DNA of 64,000 nucleotides from Candidatus Accumulibacter regalis (GTDB lineage: Bacteria; Pseudomonadota; Gammaproteobacteria; Burkholderiales; Rhodocyclaceae). Shown here one piece after another: positions 47,768 through 56,834 of the stretch. Under the pieces are notes generated by a model, which saw nothing but the letters and a program-made list of their open reading frames with translations, did no database searches and was not told where the DNA came from. A program made the translations under genes and the position numbers. Position 1 is the first letter of the stretch, and each line of letters begins with the position of its first letter. The DNA lies in the NCBI GenBank assembly GCA_000585075.1, contig JEMY01000008.1, positions 62,001-126,000 of the forward strand, read 5' to 3'.

Positions 47768-49432
47768 ATGGACGTGGCGACAAACGACGCAGGCCAGCGG
47801 GTCCGCCATTTCCGGCAGATCCTGATGTGGCCCTTGCAACTGATGCCGCTGGCCGAGGGCGGACCTTTCCGGAACCACAGTCAGTTGCTCGATCGTATCG
47901 ACGCTGACAACCCGTGGCGGGAACTGGCCGACGAGTTCAGCGGCGACCCCGAGCAGTTTCACGAACGCCATTACAGCGAGTTCGTGACCTTCCTGCCGCA
48001 CGTCCAGCGCTTCCTCTATGGCGAAGGCGGGGGTCAGATGGGGAGCAGTTCGCGCCACGGCGAATCGCCGATCCGCGTCTTCCGTCGCCACGACGTGGCC
48101 AAGGTGCGCATGCACTACAAGGACCGCGAGCAGCCGATCGATTTCGACGTCGCCCACCTCGACCTCTATTTCTTCTACGACATCGAGATCCTCATCCTGG
48201 TCGTCGAGATCTTTGCCGACGACCTCGAACTGCGGCAGGTGCACGACACGCTGTACCGCTTCGGGCGGGCCTATCCACCGTCCTGGGACGACGATGGCAG
48301 CGGTAGCCACTGCCTGAAACGCAGCGAATGGATCGCCCTGGACGGCCGGGTGCTGGCCGCTTCGGACTACGAGAAACGCAGCAAGTACCTCACCTTCGTC
48401 TCGCGCTTCCGCGCCCCGTGCATCTCGTCGCACTGGGAGTTCCTGCTCCGGCCACTGGTGCTGCACCACTCGGACGAGGAAGGCCTGGTCCGCTACCGGC
48501 AGATCGAGTATCACCGCATGCCGCTCCTCGCCTACCTGGCGATGGACGACCCGCGCACGCTCAGCCGTGACGACTTCGCGCGCCTGGTGCTGGTCACCGG
48601 ACCGGGGAAGATCGGCGCGCCGCCCGCTTCCGAGCTGCCGCTCGACGATTTCGAAGCGCGCTATTGCTACGACCGCTACTGGCACCCGCACGCCGAGCAG
48701 CCGGGAAGCCGGCAGCTCTCCTGCGGGCACGCGGTCATCATGGTCGGCAGCGCCCGCGACGTCTACTTCAGCGGCCTGGAGAACGGTCTGCTCGGGCAGT
48801 TTCGGCACCAGTTCTTCCTCCTCGCGCTGATCCCGCACTTTCACAAGGCCGCCTTGCTGATGCTCTCCGACCGCCTGGTGACGGCACTCAATCACCTCCG
48901 CATCGGCCAGCCCGAATCGGTCAAGGAATTCAAGCGCGCCATTCGGCAGATCCTCGAAGTCTTCCTGCGCTTCACCCATCGCTACTGGTTCTACGAGATT
49001 TCCGACCAGGCACAGGCCCGCTCGATGTTCAAGCTGACCAGGGAGCACCTGGGCACCGAGCGCCTGTATAGCGAATTGCGCGAGGAAATCCAGGACATGA
49101 GCCAGTACCTCGACAGCGACAGCCTGCGCCGGCAGTCCAATACGGTTGTCCGCCTGACCGTGGTGACCACCGCCGGCCTGATCGCCACGATCACCACCGG
49201 CGTCCTCGGAATGAACCTGCTCGACGCCACGCACGCTCCCTTCGCCGAGCGACTGGCGCTGTTTGCGCTGGTCGCCGTGCCGTCGGCGCTGCTCACCGGT
49301 TTCGCCATCGCCAAGTCGAAGGCGCTCTCGGAGTTTCTCGAGGCGCTGTCCGACGAACGTCTCTCGCCGCGCGCCAAACTTGCCACGCTGACGGCCGTCT
49401 GGCGACGGCCACGCCCACCCGACGGCGGCTGA
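47768..49432 (+). CDS. Large CorA-like (GMN) divalent-cation transporter
   Basis: This 554-residue protein ends with the CorA signature: a helix carrying GVLGMNLL, with Gly-Met-Asn at about 481-483, and a second helix (LALFALVAVPSALLTGFAIA, about 495-515). The soluble N-terminal part is about 460 residues, where classic CorA has about 270, with extended segments rich in acids and histidines (for example HHSDEEGLVRYRQIEYHRMP). The long helix that precedes the pore (ELREEIQDMSQYLDSDSLRR) resembles the CorA stalk. Mg2+, Co2+ or Ni2+ transport is plausible. ATG 47768 is chosen with cggaga just upstream. An in-frame ATG 45 bases earlier is possible. Confidence 0.82.
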   Translation: MDVATNDAGQRVRHFRQILMWPLQLMPLAEGGPFRNHSQLLDRIDADNPWRELADEFSGDPEQFHERHYSEFVTFLPHVQRFLYGEGGGQMGSSSRHGESPIRVFRRHDVAKVRMHYKDREQPIDFDVAHLDLYFFYDIEILILVVEIFADDLELRQVHDTLYRFGRAYPPSWDDDGSGSHCLKRSEWIALDGRVLAASDYEKRSKYLTFVSRFRAPCISSHWEFLLRPLVLHHSDEEGLVRYRQIEYHRMPLLAYLAMDDPRTLSRDDFARLVLVTGPGKIGAPPASELPLDDFEARYCYDRYWHPHAEQPGSRQLSCGHAVIMVGSARDVYFSGLENGLLGQFRHQFFLLALIPHFHKAALLMLSDRLVTALNHLRIGQPESVKEFKRAIRQILEVFLRFTHRYWFYEISDQAQARSMFKLTREHLGTERLYSELREEIQDMSQYLDSDSLRRQSNTVVRLTVVTTAGLIATITTGVLGMNLLDATHAPFAERLALFALVAVPSALLTGFAIAKSKALSEFLEALSDERLSPRAKLATLTAVWRRPRPPDGG

Positions 49433-49907
49433 GCAGCGGTTCTCGCCAGGTCAATTCTTTGACTAGTTGTCGGCCACAGCAGCGCAGCGGCAGCTGGCCA
49501 TTGCGGTGCCGGGCACTTGCGCAGCACGTCGGCCTTAGGGAAGGCCTTTCATCATTCACTACTTGGCCTTTCCGGCCATGGCAGGCGACCAACAGGGTAG
49601 CTGTTTGCCCGGTTTTGTTGCTGCCCACAGGATTTAGCGTTTATGATGCTGACGAAATGCCGAGGGCAACACGGATCGATCGCGGTAGCGAAACATCGGT
49701 TCTCGGCGAGTCCCGCTCTCACCACGCCAAGCTGATGCTCAGGTTTGCCCAATTCGCTTCATCGGCTGGCGCCTTCGAAATCTGCTCGGCCGAGCCCCGA
49801 AGGACGCCAAGCGGTGTCACCCGCAGCCTGCCAAGTTCCGAGTCGGGTCATCGCCAACGAACCGATCCAAACGCTACGCCAACAGAAGCAACACTTAGGA
49901 GGGATAA
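49433..49907. other. Intergenic region before the arylsulfatase
   Basis: These 475 bases show no gene I can support. A frame of about 150 codons stays open on the plus strand, but it has an Arg/Ser/Pro-rich, domain-free product typical of chance in GC-rich DNA. A possible promoter (TTGCTG, 18 bases, TATGAT) lies near 49615-49650, and an aggaggg site just before 49908 belongs to the sulfatase. Confidence 0.4.
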
Positions 49908-51650
49908 ATGAAGCTTGTCTCGATGTTCCACTGTAGATTACTGACACTTTTCGCCGTGCTGACCCTGGGCGCCGGATCAGCCTTCGCCGCTGCCGCCGCG
50001 ACGGCGACAGCGGGTGCCACCGCCGGTGCCAAGCCCAACATCGTGTTCATCATGGGCGACGACATTGGCTGGATGCAGCCGAGCATCTATCATCAGGGCC
50101 TGATGGTCGGCGAAACGCCGAACATCGATCGCATCGGCAAGGAAGGTGCGAGATTCATGACCTATTACGCCGAGCAGAGTTGTACGGCCGGGCGCAACGC
50201 CTTCTTCACCGGCATGCATCCGCTGCGCACGGGCATGATCCCGCCGCAACTGCCGGGTAGCCCGTCCTGGTTGCGTCCGGGCACGCCTTCGCTGGCCAAG
50301 TTCCTGCTCGACCTCGGTTACAACACTGGCGAGTTCGGCAAGAATCATCTCGGCGACCATTTCGAGGCGCTGCCGACTTCGCACGGCTTTCAGGAATACT
50401 GGGGTTACCTCTATCACCTCGACGCCATGCAGGGCGTGAGCTTCGTCGATATCAACAAGACGCCGCTGGTGCAGGGCATTGCGCCGCCGTGCAAGAACAC
50501 GCCGATCACCGGCCTGCCCGAAGTGCCCGGCGCCGTCGATCCGAAAACGGCGACCTGTCTCACCCCACCGCGGCCAGTCATCTGGTGCAAGTCCAGTGAC
50601 GGCACGCAGCAGAACACGACGTGCAAGGACGAAGGTCCGCTGACCCTGGAACGTTCGCGGACCGTCGACGAGGAAATCTCGGCCAAGGTCATCGACTTCA
50701 TGGACCGCAACGATCCGAAGAAGACCGGCAAACCGTTCTTCGTCTGGTACAACCCGGCGCGTATGCACGTTACGACCATGCTGTCGCCGAAGTACGAGGC
50801 GATGGTCGGCGAACCCGGCGGCAAGGACTGGGGGACCAACGAAGCCGGCATGAAGCAGATGGACGACAACATCGGCGCCGTGATGAAGAAGCTGGAGGAC
50901 ATGGGCCAGCTCGACAACACCATCGTCGTGTTCACCACCGACAACGGCGCCGAGACCATCACCTTTCCCGACGGTGGCAACACCCCCTTCAAGGGCGGCA
51001 AGCTGACCACCTGGGAAGGCGGCATGCGCGCACCGATGCTCATGCGCTGGCCGGGCGTCATCAAGCCGGGTACGGTCAAGGATGACATCTTCGCCTCGCT
51101 CGACTGGGTACCGACACTGGTTAACATCGCGGGCGGGGCCAAGGGCAACGCACTCAACGAGCAGATCATGGCCGGCAAGTACCCCGGCATCGTCAAGACC
51201 AAGCTCGACGGCGTCGACCAGACCGATTACCTTACCGGCAAGTCGGAGAAATCGGCGCGTGAGGTGTTTTTCTACTACACCGGTTCGCAACCGTCGGCGG
51301 TGCGCTACAAGAACTGGAAGATGTATTACACGATCGTTCCCGATACCGCGACCGGCGGGCTGTTCGGCGCCGTCAGTTTTCACTGGACGCAGCTCCTCAA
51401 CCTCAAGCGCGACCCCTTCGAGACGACCGTCGGCTCCGACGCGAAGTCCTTGCTGGGTTACGGCGGCGCGCTCGGCTCTCCGGGCAACGCCTATATCTAC
51501 AACTGGAACATGTTGCCGATCGGCCAGTTGCTGTGGGAGAAGGAGCTGTTCTCGTACAAGGAGTTTCCGCCGATGCAGGCACCGGAGACCTATAACCTGG
51601 ATGGCATTCTCAAGGCCATGCAGCAAGGTGGCCACCACGGCCACGATTGA
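49908..51650 (+). CDS. Secreted arylsulfatase (formylglycine sulfatase, CxAxR type)
   Basis: This 580-residue protein has a signal peptide (MKLVSMFHCRLLTLFAVLTL...GSAFA) followed by an alkaline-phosphatase-like sulfatase fold. The metal-binding start is KPNIVFIMGDDIGWMQPSIY. The nucleophile motif reads EQSCTAGRNAFFTGMHPLRT, C-x-A-x-R instead of the usual C-x-P-x-R, a variant common in a bacterial sulfatase group. The Cys must become formylglycine for activity. The second metal site is VVFTTDNGAETITF, and GEFGKNHLGD holds the conserved Lys. No modifying enzyme (anSME or FGE) is adjacent. It should hydrolyse sulfate esters in the periplasm. A hairpin terminator follows, so it is probably monocistronic. 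Confidence 0.9.
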   Translation: MKLVSMFHCRLLTLFAVLTLGAGSAFAAAAATATAGATAGAKPNIVFIMGDDIGWMQPSIYHQGLMVGETPNIDRIGKEGARFMTYYAEQSCTAGRNAFFTGMHPLRTGMIPPQLPGSPSWLRPGTPSLAKFLLDLGYNTGEFGKNHLGDHFEALPTSHGFQEYWGYLYHLDAMQGVSFVDINKTPLVQGIAPPCKNTPITGLPEVPGAVDPKTATCLTPPRPVIWCKSSDGTQQNTTCKDEGPLTLERSRTVDEEISAKVIDFMDRNDPKKTGKPFFVWYNPARMHVTTMLSPKYEAMVGEPGGKDWGTNEAGMKQMDDNIGAVMKKLEDMGQLDNTIVVFTTDNGAETITFPDGGNTPFKGGKLTTWEGGMRAPMLMRWPGVIKPGTVKDDIFASLDWVPTLVNIAGGAKGNALNEQIMAGKYPGIVKTKLDGVDQTDYLTGKSEKSAREVFFYYTGSQPSAVRYKNWKMYYTIVPDTATGGLFGAVSFHWTQLLNLKRDPFETTVGSDAKSLLGYGGALGSPGNAYIYNWNMLPIGQLLWEKELFSYKEFPPMQAPETYNLDGILKAMQQGGHHGHD

Positions 51651-51683
51651 GTCGGCACGCTGACGGCTCGTGACATGCCCCTG

Positions 51684-51709
51684 CGGGCGCCCGAATCGGG
51701 CGCCCGTTT
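51684..51709 (+). terminator. Rho-independent terminator after the arylsulfatase
   Basis: CGGGCGCCCGA and TCGGGCGCCCG pair with almost no loop, followed by ttt. It lies 33 bases after the sulfatase stop. Confidence 0.7.
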
Positions 51710-51922
51710 GCTGAGCGCGGACGGTGGCCAGGGTCCGTTGGCGGTGTGAGGCAGGTCCCGTTCGGGCCGGCTGCAGCGCGGCGATGCCGGTGCTCCGGAG
51801 CGCGGGGTGGGAAAGACCGGGACTGGCGCAGCGCGCCCTGGAGTAGGTATCCTTGACGCTTTGCCGGTGCAGGCCATCGGCGCGCACGCGCCAGCGCGGC
51901 GCAAGAACCCGGGAAACCGCTC

Positions 51923-54271
51923 ATGATCATCGACAAGAAATCGCTGCTCCTGCTCATCGTCGTCCTTGGCGGCTGCGCCGCGATTACCCGCCACACGCTC
52001 AACGACGAGTATGGCGCGCCGGACCCCGCGCGCTTCGACGTGCCCGCCGCGCCGCCGGCAGGATTCTCGTATCGCAGCGACGTCCAGCCGATTCTGGAAA
52101 AGCGATGCGTCGTCTGCCACGCCTGTTACGACGGGCCGTGCCAGTTGAAGTTCACGGCCTGGGAGGGGATCGCGCGCGGCACCAGCAAGGCGCTGGTCTA
52201 CGACAGCGCTCGCCTGGACGAAGCCCCGTTGACGCGCCTGTTCACCGACGCGCAGAGCGCTTCGCAATGGCGCGGCAAGGGATTCTCGGCGGTCCTCAAC
52301 GAGCGCGAGCAGACGCCGGAAGCGAATCTGGCGGCGAGCGTGATGTATCGGGCGCTCAAGCTGAAAGAGGACCATCCGCTGCCCGCCACGGCCATCCTCC
52401 CCGAGGCCTTCGATTTCTCGCTCGACCGGAAACAGCAGTGCCCGCGGATCGACGAATACGAGGCCTTCGAGCGCAAGAACCCCCTCTGGGGAATGCCCTT
52501 CGGGCTGCCGGGCCTGAACGATGGCGAAACGGCCACCCTGCGCCGCTGGCTGGAACTGGGCGCGCCCTTCGAGGGGCTGCCGCCGCTGCCGGAACGAATC
52601 GATGCGCAGGTCGCCGACTGGGAGGCGTTCCTGAATGGCGACTCGCTCAAGCAACGCCTGGCCAGCCGCTACATCTACGAACATCTTTTCCTGGCCCACC
52701 TGTACTTCGACGACGATGCGGCGCATCACTACTTCCGGATGGTCAGGTCGCGGACGCCGCCGGGCCAGCCGATCGACCTCATTGCCAGTCGCCGGCCGTA
52801 CGACGACCCCGGCGTCGAGCGCGTCTACTACCGGCTCGATCGCGAACGGGAAACCATCGTCGACAAGACGCATCTGCCCTACGCACTCGGGCCCAAGCGC
52901 ATGCAGCGCTGGCGACAGCTGTTCATCGAAGCCGACTACACGCTCACGGAACTGCCTTCCTACGAGCTGAAAGCGGCCTCCAACCCCTTCGTGACCTTCC
53001 AGGCGCTGCCCACATCGGCGCGCTATCAGTTCATGCTCGACGAGGCGCAATTCACGATCATGAATTTCATCAAGGGCCCGGTCTGTCGTGGCCAGGTGGC
53101 GCTGAACGTGATCGAGGATCGTTTCTGGGTATTCTTCCTTGCCGACGCCGATCTGCAGGACCAGGCTGGAGAATTCCTGGCGCGCGAATCGAGCCTGCTC
53201 GCCTTGCCGGCGGCGCTGGGAAGCGACGCCGGGATCGTCGTTCCGTGGCGCAGGTACGCCAAGCTGCAGGCCGAGTACCTGCAGGCCAAGTCGAAGTTCC
53301 TCGATCGCTACGCGGCGGCAAACAAGGGCCCGAATCAGGAGTGGATCTGGAATGGCGACGGCAACAACCCGAACGCGGCGCTGACCATCTTCCGCCACTT
53401 CGACAATGCCTCGGTGGTCAAGGGCCTGGTCGGCGGTCCGCCGAAGACGGCGTGGGTGATCGGTTATGGCCTGCTCGAACGTATCCACTACCTGCTCGTT
53501 GCCGGTTACGACGTCTATGGCAACGTCGGCCACCAGCTGCTGTCGCGGCTGTACATGGACTTCCTGCGCATGGAAGGCGAGTTCAACTTCCTCACCTTAC
53601 TGCCCCGCGCCGAGCGCAAGGCGGTGAGCGACTACTGGTATCGCGGTGCGAGCCAGGAGGTGAAGAACCACGTGTACGGAGATCTGGCCAGTTTCGACGC
53701 TCAGAGCGGCATCCGTTATCGCAGCAAGGATCCGCAGCGTGAGCTATACACGCTGCTCCAGCGCCGCCTGGCGCCGGTGCTGAACCACCAGTACGATCTC
53801 GCGCAAGTGAGCGATGCCGCATTACGCAGGGATCTCGCCACGCTCGCCAGTGCGCGCGGTGCGCCACTGTCGTGGTTTCCCGAGATGGTCTTCGTGCGTC
53901 TGGAGGATCCGCCGCGCGCGCCGCGATACTTCACGCTGCTGCGCAACACCGGCCATCGCAGCGTCTCCAGCCTGCTTCGCGAAGGGCACGAACTCCTGCC
54001 GTCCGAGAACACGATGACCGTGGTGCCCGGGTTCATCGGCGCCTATCCGAGCGCCATCTACCGCGTGCAACGCTCGGAAATCAAGGCCCTCGCGGCGGCC
54101 ATCGGCAGCCTTTCGTCGGAGGACGACTACCGCGCGCTGGCCGACCGCTACGTCGTTCGGCGCAGCAACCCGCGGTTCTGGCAGGCCAGCGACGAGCTTC
54201 AGGAAGCGCATCTGCAATTTTCGCCGATCGGCTCCGGGCTGCTCGACTACAACCGCCTGGAGAACCGCTGA
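51923..54271 (+). CDS. cti: Fatty acid cis/trans isomerase (periplasmic heme protein)
   Basis: This 782-residue enzyme converts cis to trans unsaturated fatty acids in membrane phospholipids, a fast response to solvents and heat known in Pseudomonas and Vibrio. The N-terminus is a signal with a lipobox-like ending (LLLLIVVLGGCAAITR). A cytochrome-c heme site follows, CVVCHACYDGPCQ, as in known Cti (CxxCH). The rest matches the family throughout (FTIMNFIKGPVCRGQVALNV; DLASFDAQSGIRYRSKDPQR). Length agrees with Cti (about 760-780). It has no operon partner. It fits the envelope-stress theme of the window's start but lies far from those genes. Confidence 0.9.
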   Translation: MIIDKKSLLLLIVVLGGCAAITRHTLNDEYGAPDPARFDVPAAPPAGFSYRSDVQPILEKRCVVCHACYDGPCQLKFTAWEGIARGTSKALVYDSARLDEAPLTRLFTDAQSASQWRGKGFSAVLNEREQTPEANLAASVMYRALKLKEDHPLPATAILPEAFDFSLDRKQQCPRIDEYEAFERKNPLWGMPFGLPGLNDGETATLRRWLELGAPFEGLPPLPERIDAQVADWEAFLNGDSLKQRLASRYIYEHLFLAHLYFDDDAAHHYFRMVRSRTPPGQPIDLIASRRPYDDPGVERVYYRLDRERETIVDKTHLPYALGPKRMQRWRQLFIEADYTLTELPSYELKAASNPFVTFQALPTSARYQFMLDEAQFTIMNFIKGPVCRGQVALNVIEDRFWVFFLADADLQDQAGEFLARESSLLALPAALGSDAGIVVPWRRYAKLQAEYLQAKSKFLDRYAAANKGPNQEWIWNGDGNNPNAALTIFRHFDNASVVKGLVGGPPKTAWVIGYGLLERIHYLLVAGYDVYGNVGHQLLSRLYMDFLRMEGEFNFLTLLPRAERKAVSDYWYRGASQEVKNHVYGDLASFDAQSGIRYRSKDPQRELYTLLQRRLAPVLNHQYDLAQVSDAALRRDLATLASARGAPLSWFPEMVFVRLEDPPRAPRYFTLLRNTGHRSVSSLLREGHELLPSENTMTVVPGFIGAYPSAIYRVQRSEIKALAAAIGSLSSEDDYRALADRYVVRRSNPRFWQASDELQEAHLQFSPIGSGLLDYNRLENR

Positions 54272-54354
54272 TCGACGATGCGCTCATTCGCCGGCAGGCA
54301 GGGGCGTGTTGCGGGTGACGAGAGGGCGCCGGCTGCACGCCACCTTTCGCCGGC

Positions 54355-54933
54355 CTACTTCTGCTGCTTCAGCATCTCCTGGACGCGCGGATCCTTCATC
54401 ATCTCGTTGAGGTTCATTCCGCCCATGCCCGGCATGGTCACCTCGCCGGGTTTCTGGCCCGGCTGGCAGGGGCCGATCCAGCGCGCGTCTATGGCCACCC
54501 TTGACTCGCTGATGCCGTGCAGCGGCGGGCTGAAGCGAGTGTGAAGGTCGCCCTTGTAGGCGACGTCGAAAGTGCCGACGAATACGGCGTCGGTCGTCGC
54601 CGTGCTGCCCTGGACCTTGCACACCGAGTGCACGCTGGCCTGGTTGCCCTGCGTCCTGACGTCGAGGACGCTGCAGTGGTGTTTTTCCTTCCTCGCCTGC
54701 TGTTGCATCAGGTCGTCGGTGTTGCGGTCGATGCATTGCTGCATCGCGCCGATCGACGGCATGCCTTCCATGCGCGTGTTGAGCTCCCACAGGCCGGGTT
54801 TGCGCTTGGGCAACTCGCTGCTGCTGGCGGCGTGCACGACGCCGATCAGGCTGCACGCCGCCAGCGCGCCAAGGAGCAGGGGAGGGGCAAGGCGGTGATG
54901 GTGGCGGGCGGGCGCTGTGCTTACAGGTGTCAT
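54355..54933 (-). CDS. DUF3617 domain protein, exported
   Basis: This 192-residue protein has a signal peptide (about 1-36, LLLGALAACSLIGVVHAASS; the Cys is not in a clear lipobox). It then carries the DUF3617 pattern PKRKPGLWELNTRMEGMPSI followed by a pair of cysteines (QQCIDRNT, HHCSVLDV, SVCKVQG) that probably form disulfides. The C-terminus is Met/Gly/Lys-rich (PGEVTMPGMGGMNLNEMMKD). Function unknown; members are periplasmic. ATG 54931-54933 has gaggaa 6 bases upstream. It converges with cti and is divergent from mtnA. Confidence 0.8.
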   Translation of the reverse strand: MTPVSTAPARHHHRLAPPLLLGALAACSLIGVVHAASSSELPKRKPGLWELNTRMEGMPSIGAMQQCIDRNTDDLMQQQARKEKHHCSVLDVRTQGNQASVHSVCKVQGSTATTDAVFVGTFDVAYKGDLHTRFSPPLHGISESRVAIDARWIGPCQPGQKPGEVTMPGMGGMNLNEMMKDPRVQEMLKQQK

Positions 54934-55076
54934 GACGGTTCCTCGTTGGCAATAGGGCGGATGGATCGGCGCGCAGAGGATAACAAAACCGGGTCGCACC
55001 GGGGTCTGCGGCGAGCGCTGATCGCCGTCGGCCGCGCCTGACATCGTTCGTCGGCAGCCTGCGGGGCACTGCTAGA

Positions 55077-56171
55077 ATGGCGACCATGAGAGTTGATGGC
55101 ACGCCCACACGAACGATCAGGCCGCTGGCCAACGCCCAGGCGGTCGAGATCATCGACCAGACCGCGCTGCCGCACGAGTATCGCTGGCTGCGCCTGTCCA
55201 GCCTGGAAGCGGCGGCGCAGGCGATCGGCAGCATGCAGGTCCGCGGCGCACCGCTGATCGGCGTGACCGCCGCCTACGGAGTGGCGCTGGCGATGGCGCA
55301 GGGCGACGACGACGCAAGCCTCGTGGTGGCAGTCGCGACTCTGGCTGCAACGCGGCCGACGGCAGTGAATCTGCGCTGGGCGCTGACCCGCATGCAGCGC
55401 TGCCTGGCACCCTTGCCCGCCGCGGCGCGTGCCGCTGCCGCGTGGCAGGAAGCGGCACGGATTGCCGACGAGGACGTCGAGCAGTGTCGCCAGATCGGCA
55501 AGCATGGCCTGCAACTGCTGCGCCGGCGTGCCGGCGGGCGCGGCCGCCTGGAGATCATGACCCACTGCAACGCGGGCTGGCTGGCAACCGTCGATCACGG
55601 TACGGCGCTGGCGCCGGTCTATGCCGCTTTCGACGCGGGCGTCGACGTCCATCTCTGGGTTTCCGAAACGCGGCCGCGCAATCAGGGGCTGTTGACCGCC
55701 TGGGAGGTGGCCCAGCACGGCGTGCCGCATACGCTCGTCGCCGATAACGCGGCCGGGCTGCTGCTGGCCCGCGGCGGCATCGACGCGGTCATCGTCGGTG
55801 CCGACCGCATCGCCGCCAACGGTGACGTTGCCAACAAGATAGGCACCTACCTCAAGGCGCTGGCGGCGGACGCCGCTGCGGTGCCGTTCTACGTCGCTGC
55901 ACCGCGCTCGACGATCGACTTTGCCTGTCCGAGCGGGGCGGCGATCCCGATCGAGGAACGCGCCGCCGACGAGTTGCGGATCGTCCATGGCCGCGATGCG
56001 TCCGGCGTTTGCGGCCAGCTGCGGCAGCTGCCGGCCGGCGAAGACGTCGCCAACCCGGCCTTCGACATCACGCCGGCGCGCCTGGTCGGCGCCCTGATCA
56101 CCGAGCGCGGCTGCTGCCCGGCGAGCAGCGAGGGGCTGCTGGCGCTGTACCCGGAGGAACGGCATGGCTGA
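55077..56171 (+). CDS. mtnA: S-methyl-5-thioribose-1-phosphate isomerase
   Basis: This 364-residue member of the eIF2B-alpha-like isomerase family converts methylthioribose-1-phosphate to methylthioribulose-1-phosphate. It has the N-terminal AVEIIDQTALPHEYRWLRLS, the substrate loop RGAPLIGVTAAYGVALAMAQ, the catalytic Cys in MTHCNAGWLATVDHGTALAP and the catalytic Asp in DAVIVGADRIAANGDVANKI. The start may be ATG 55077 or ATG 55086. Its end overlaps the next gene by eight bases (56164-56171), so the two are coupled. Its usual partners (MtnB, C, D) are absent here, which favours a shorter salvage route with the following aldolase. Confidence 0.92.
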   Translation: MATMRVDGTPTRTIRPLANAQAVEIIDQTALPHEYRWLRLSSLEAAAQAIGSMQVRGAPLIGVTAAYGVALAMAQGDDDASLVVAVATLAATRPTAVNLRWALTRMQRCLAPLPAAARAAAAWQEAARIADEDVEQCRQIGKHGLQLLRRRAGGRGRLEIMTHCNAGWLATVDHGTALAPVYAAFDAGVDVHLWVSETRPRNQGLLTAWEVAQHGVPHTLVADNAAGLLLARGGIDAVIVGADRIAANGDVANKIGTYLKALAADAAAVPFYVAAPRSTIDFACPSGAAIPIEERAADELRIVHGRDASGVCGQLRQLPAGEDVANPAFDITPARLVGALITERGCCPASSEGLLALYPEERHG

Positions 56172-56805
56172 TCTTCGCCAGCGCCTGATCGCCAGCGCGC
56201 GGCGGATGACCGCCGCCGGCCTGAACCGCGGTACGGCAGGCAACCTCAGTGTCCGCGTCGGCGGGGGCCAGGCGGGTTTCCTGATCACCCCGACGGGCAT
56301 GGACTACGACGCTCTCGAAGTCGACGACATTGTCTTCATGCGCCTCGACGGAACGCCGACCGGGCGCCGCAAACCGTCGTCCGAGTGGCGCTTTCACCGT
56401 GATCTCTACGTCCATCGCCCGGACGCCGGCGCCATTCTGCACGCGCATTCGCCCTTTGCCACCAGCCTGGCGTGTCTGCGCCGCGACATTCCGGCGTTTC
56501 ACTACATGATCGCGCGCTTCGGCGGCGACAGCCTGCGCTGCGCCGGCTACGCGACCTTCGGCACGCAGGAACTCTCCGACGCCGTGCTGCTGGCGATCGC
56601 CGATCGGCGCGCCTGCCTGCTCGGCAATCACGGCATGCTGGTCCTCGGCGAGGACCTCGAGCAGGCGCTGGCCCTCGGCGGCGAACTCGAGGCGCTCTGC
56701 GAACAGTACTGGCGCGCCTGCCAGCTCGGTGAGCCGGTGCTCCTCGACGCCGCCGAAATGGCGACGGTACTTGCCAAGTTCGCCAGCTACGGACAGCAGG
56801 CCTGA
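56164..56805 (+). CDS. FucA-like class II aldolase, probable 5-(methylthio)ribulose-1-phosphate aldolase
   Basis: This 213-residue zinc aldolase closely follows E. coli fuculose-1-phosphate aldolase: GLNRGTAGNLSVRV, LITPTGMDYDAL, the catalytic Glu in PSSEWRFH, zinc histidines in ILHAHSPFAT and LLGNHGMLVL, then FHYMIARFGGDSLRCAGYAT and ATFGTQELSD. MtnB, a dehydratase of the same superfamily, would be expected to look different. The gene overlaps mtnA, as in the 'DHAP shunt', where an Ald2-type enzyme splits methylthioribulose-1-phosphate into DHAP and methylthioacetaldehyde (known in Rhodospirillum rubrum and E. coli). The name is an inference from this linkage. Fuculose or rhamnulose cleavage is the alternative. 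Confidence 0.75.
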   Translation: MADLRQRLIASARRMTAAGLNRGTAGNLSVRVGGGQAGFLITPTGMDYDALEVDDIVFMRLDGTPTGRRKPSSEWRFHRDLYVHRPDAGAILHAHSPFATSLACLRRDIPAFHYMIARFGGDSLRCAGYATFGTQELSDAVLLAIADRRACLLGNHGMLVLGEDLEQALALGGELEALCEQYWRACQLGEPVLLDAAEMATVLAKFASYGQQA

Positions 56806-56834
56806 CGCCCGATCACCGGACAATCAGAAAAGCC

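Noticed and set aside
49459..49911. Open frame of 150 codons before the arylsulfatase
   Set aside because: No domain, odd Arg/Ser/Pro composition and no ribosome site. Its end overlaps the true sulfatase start region.
51853..53742. Long plus-strand open frame overlapping the cis/trans isomerase
   Set aside because: Translation is Arg/Ala/Pro-rich without domains, while the other frame encodes a complete Cti with heme motif.
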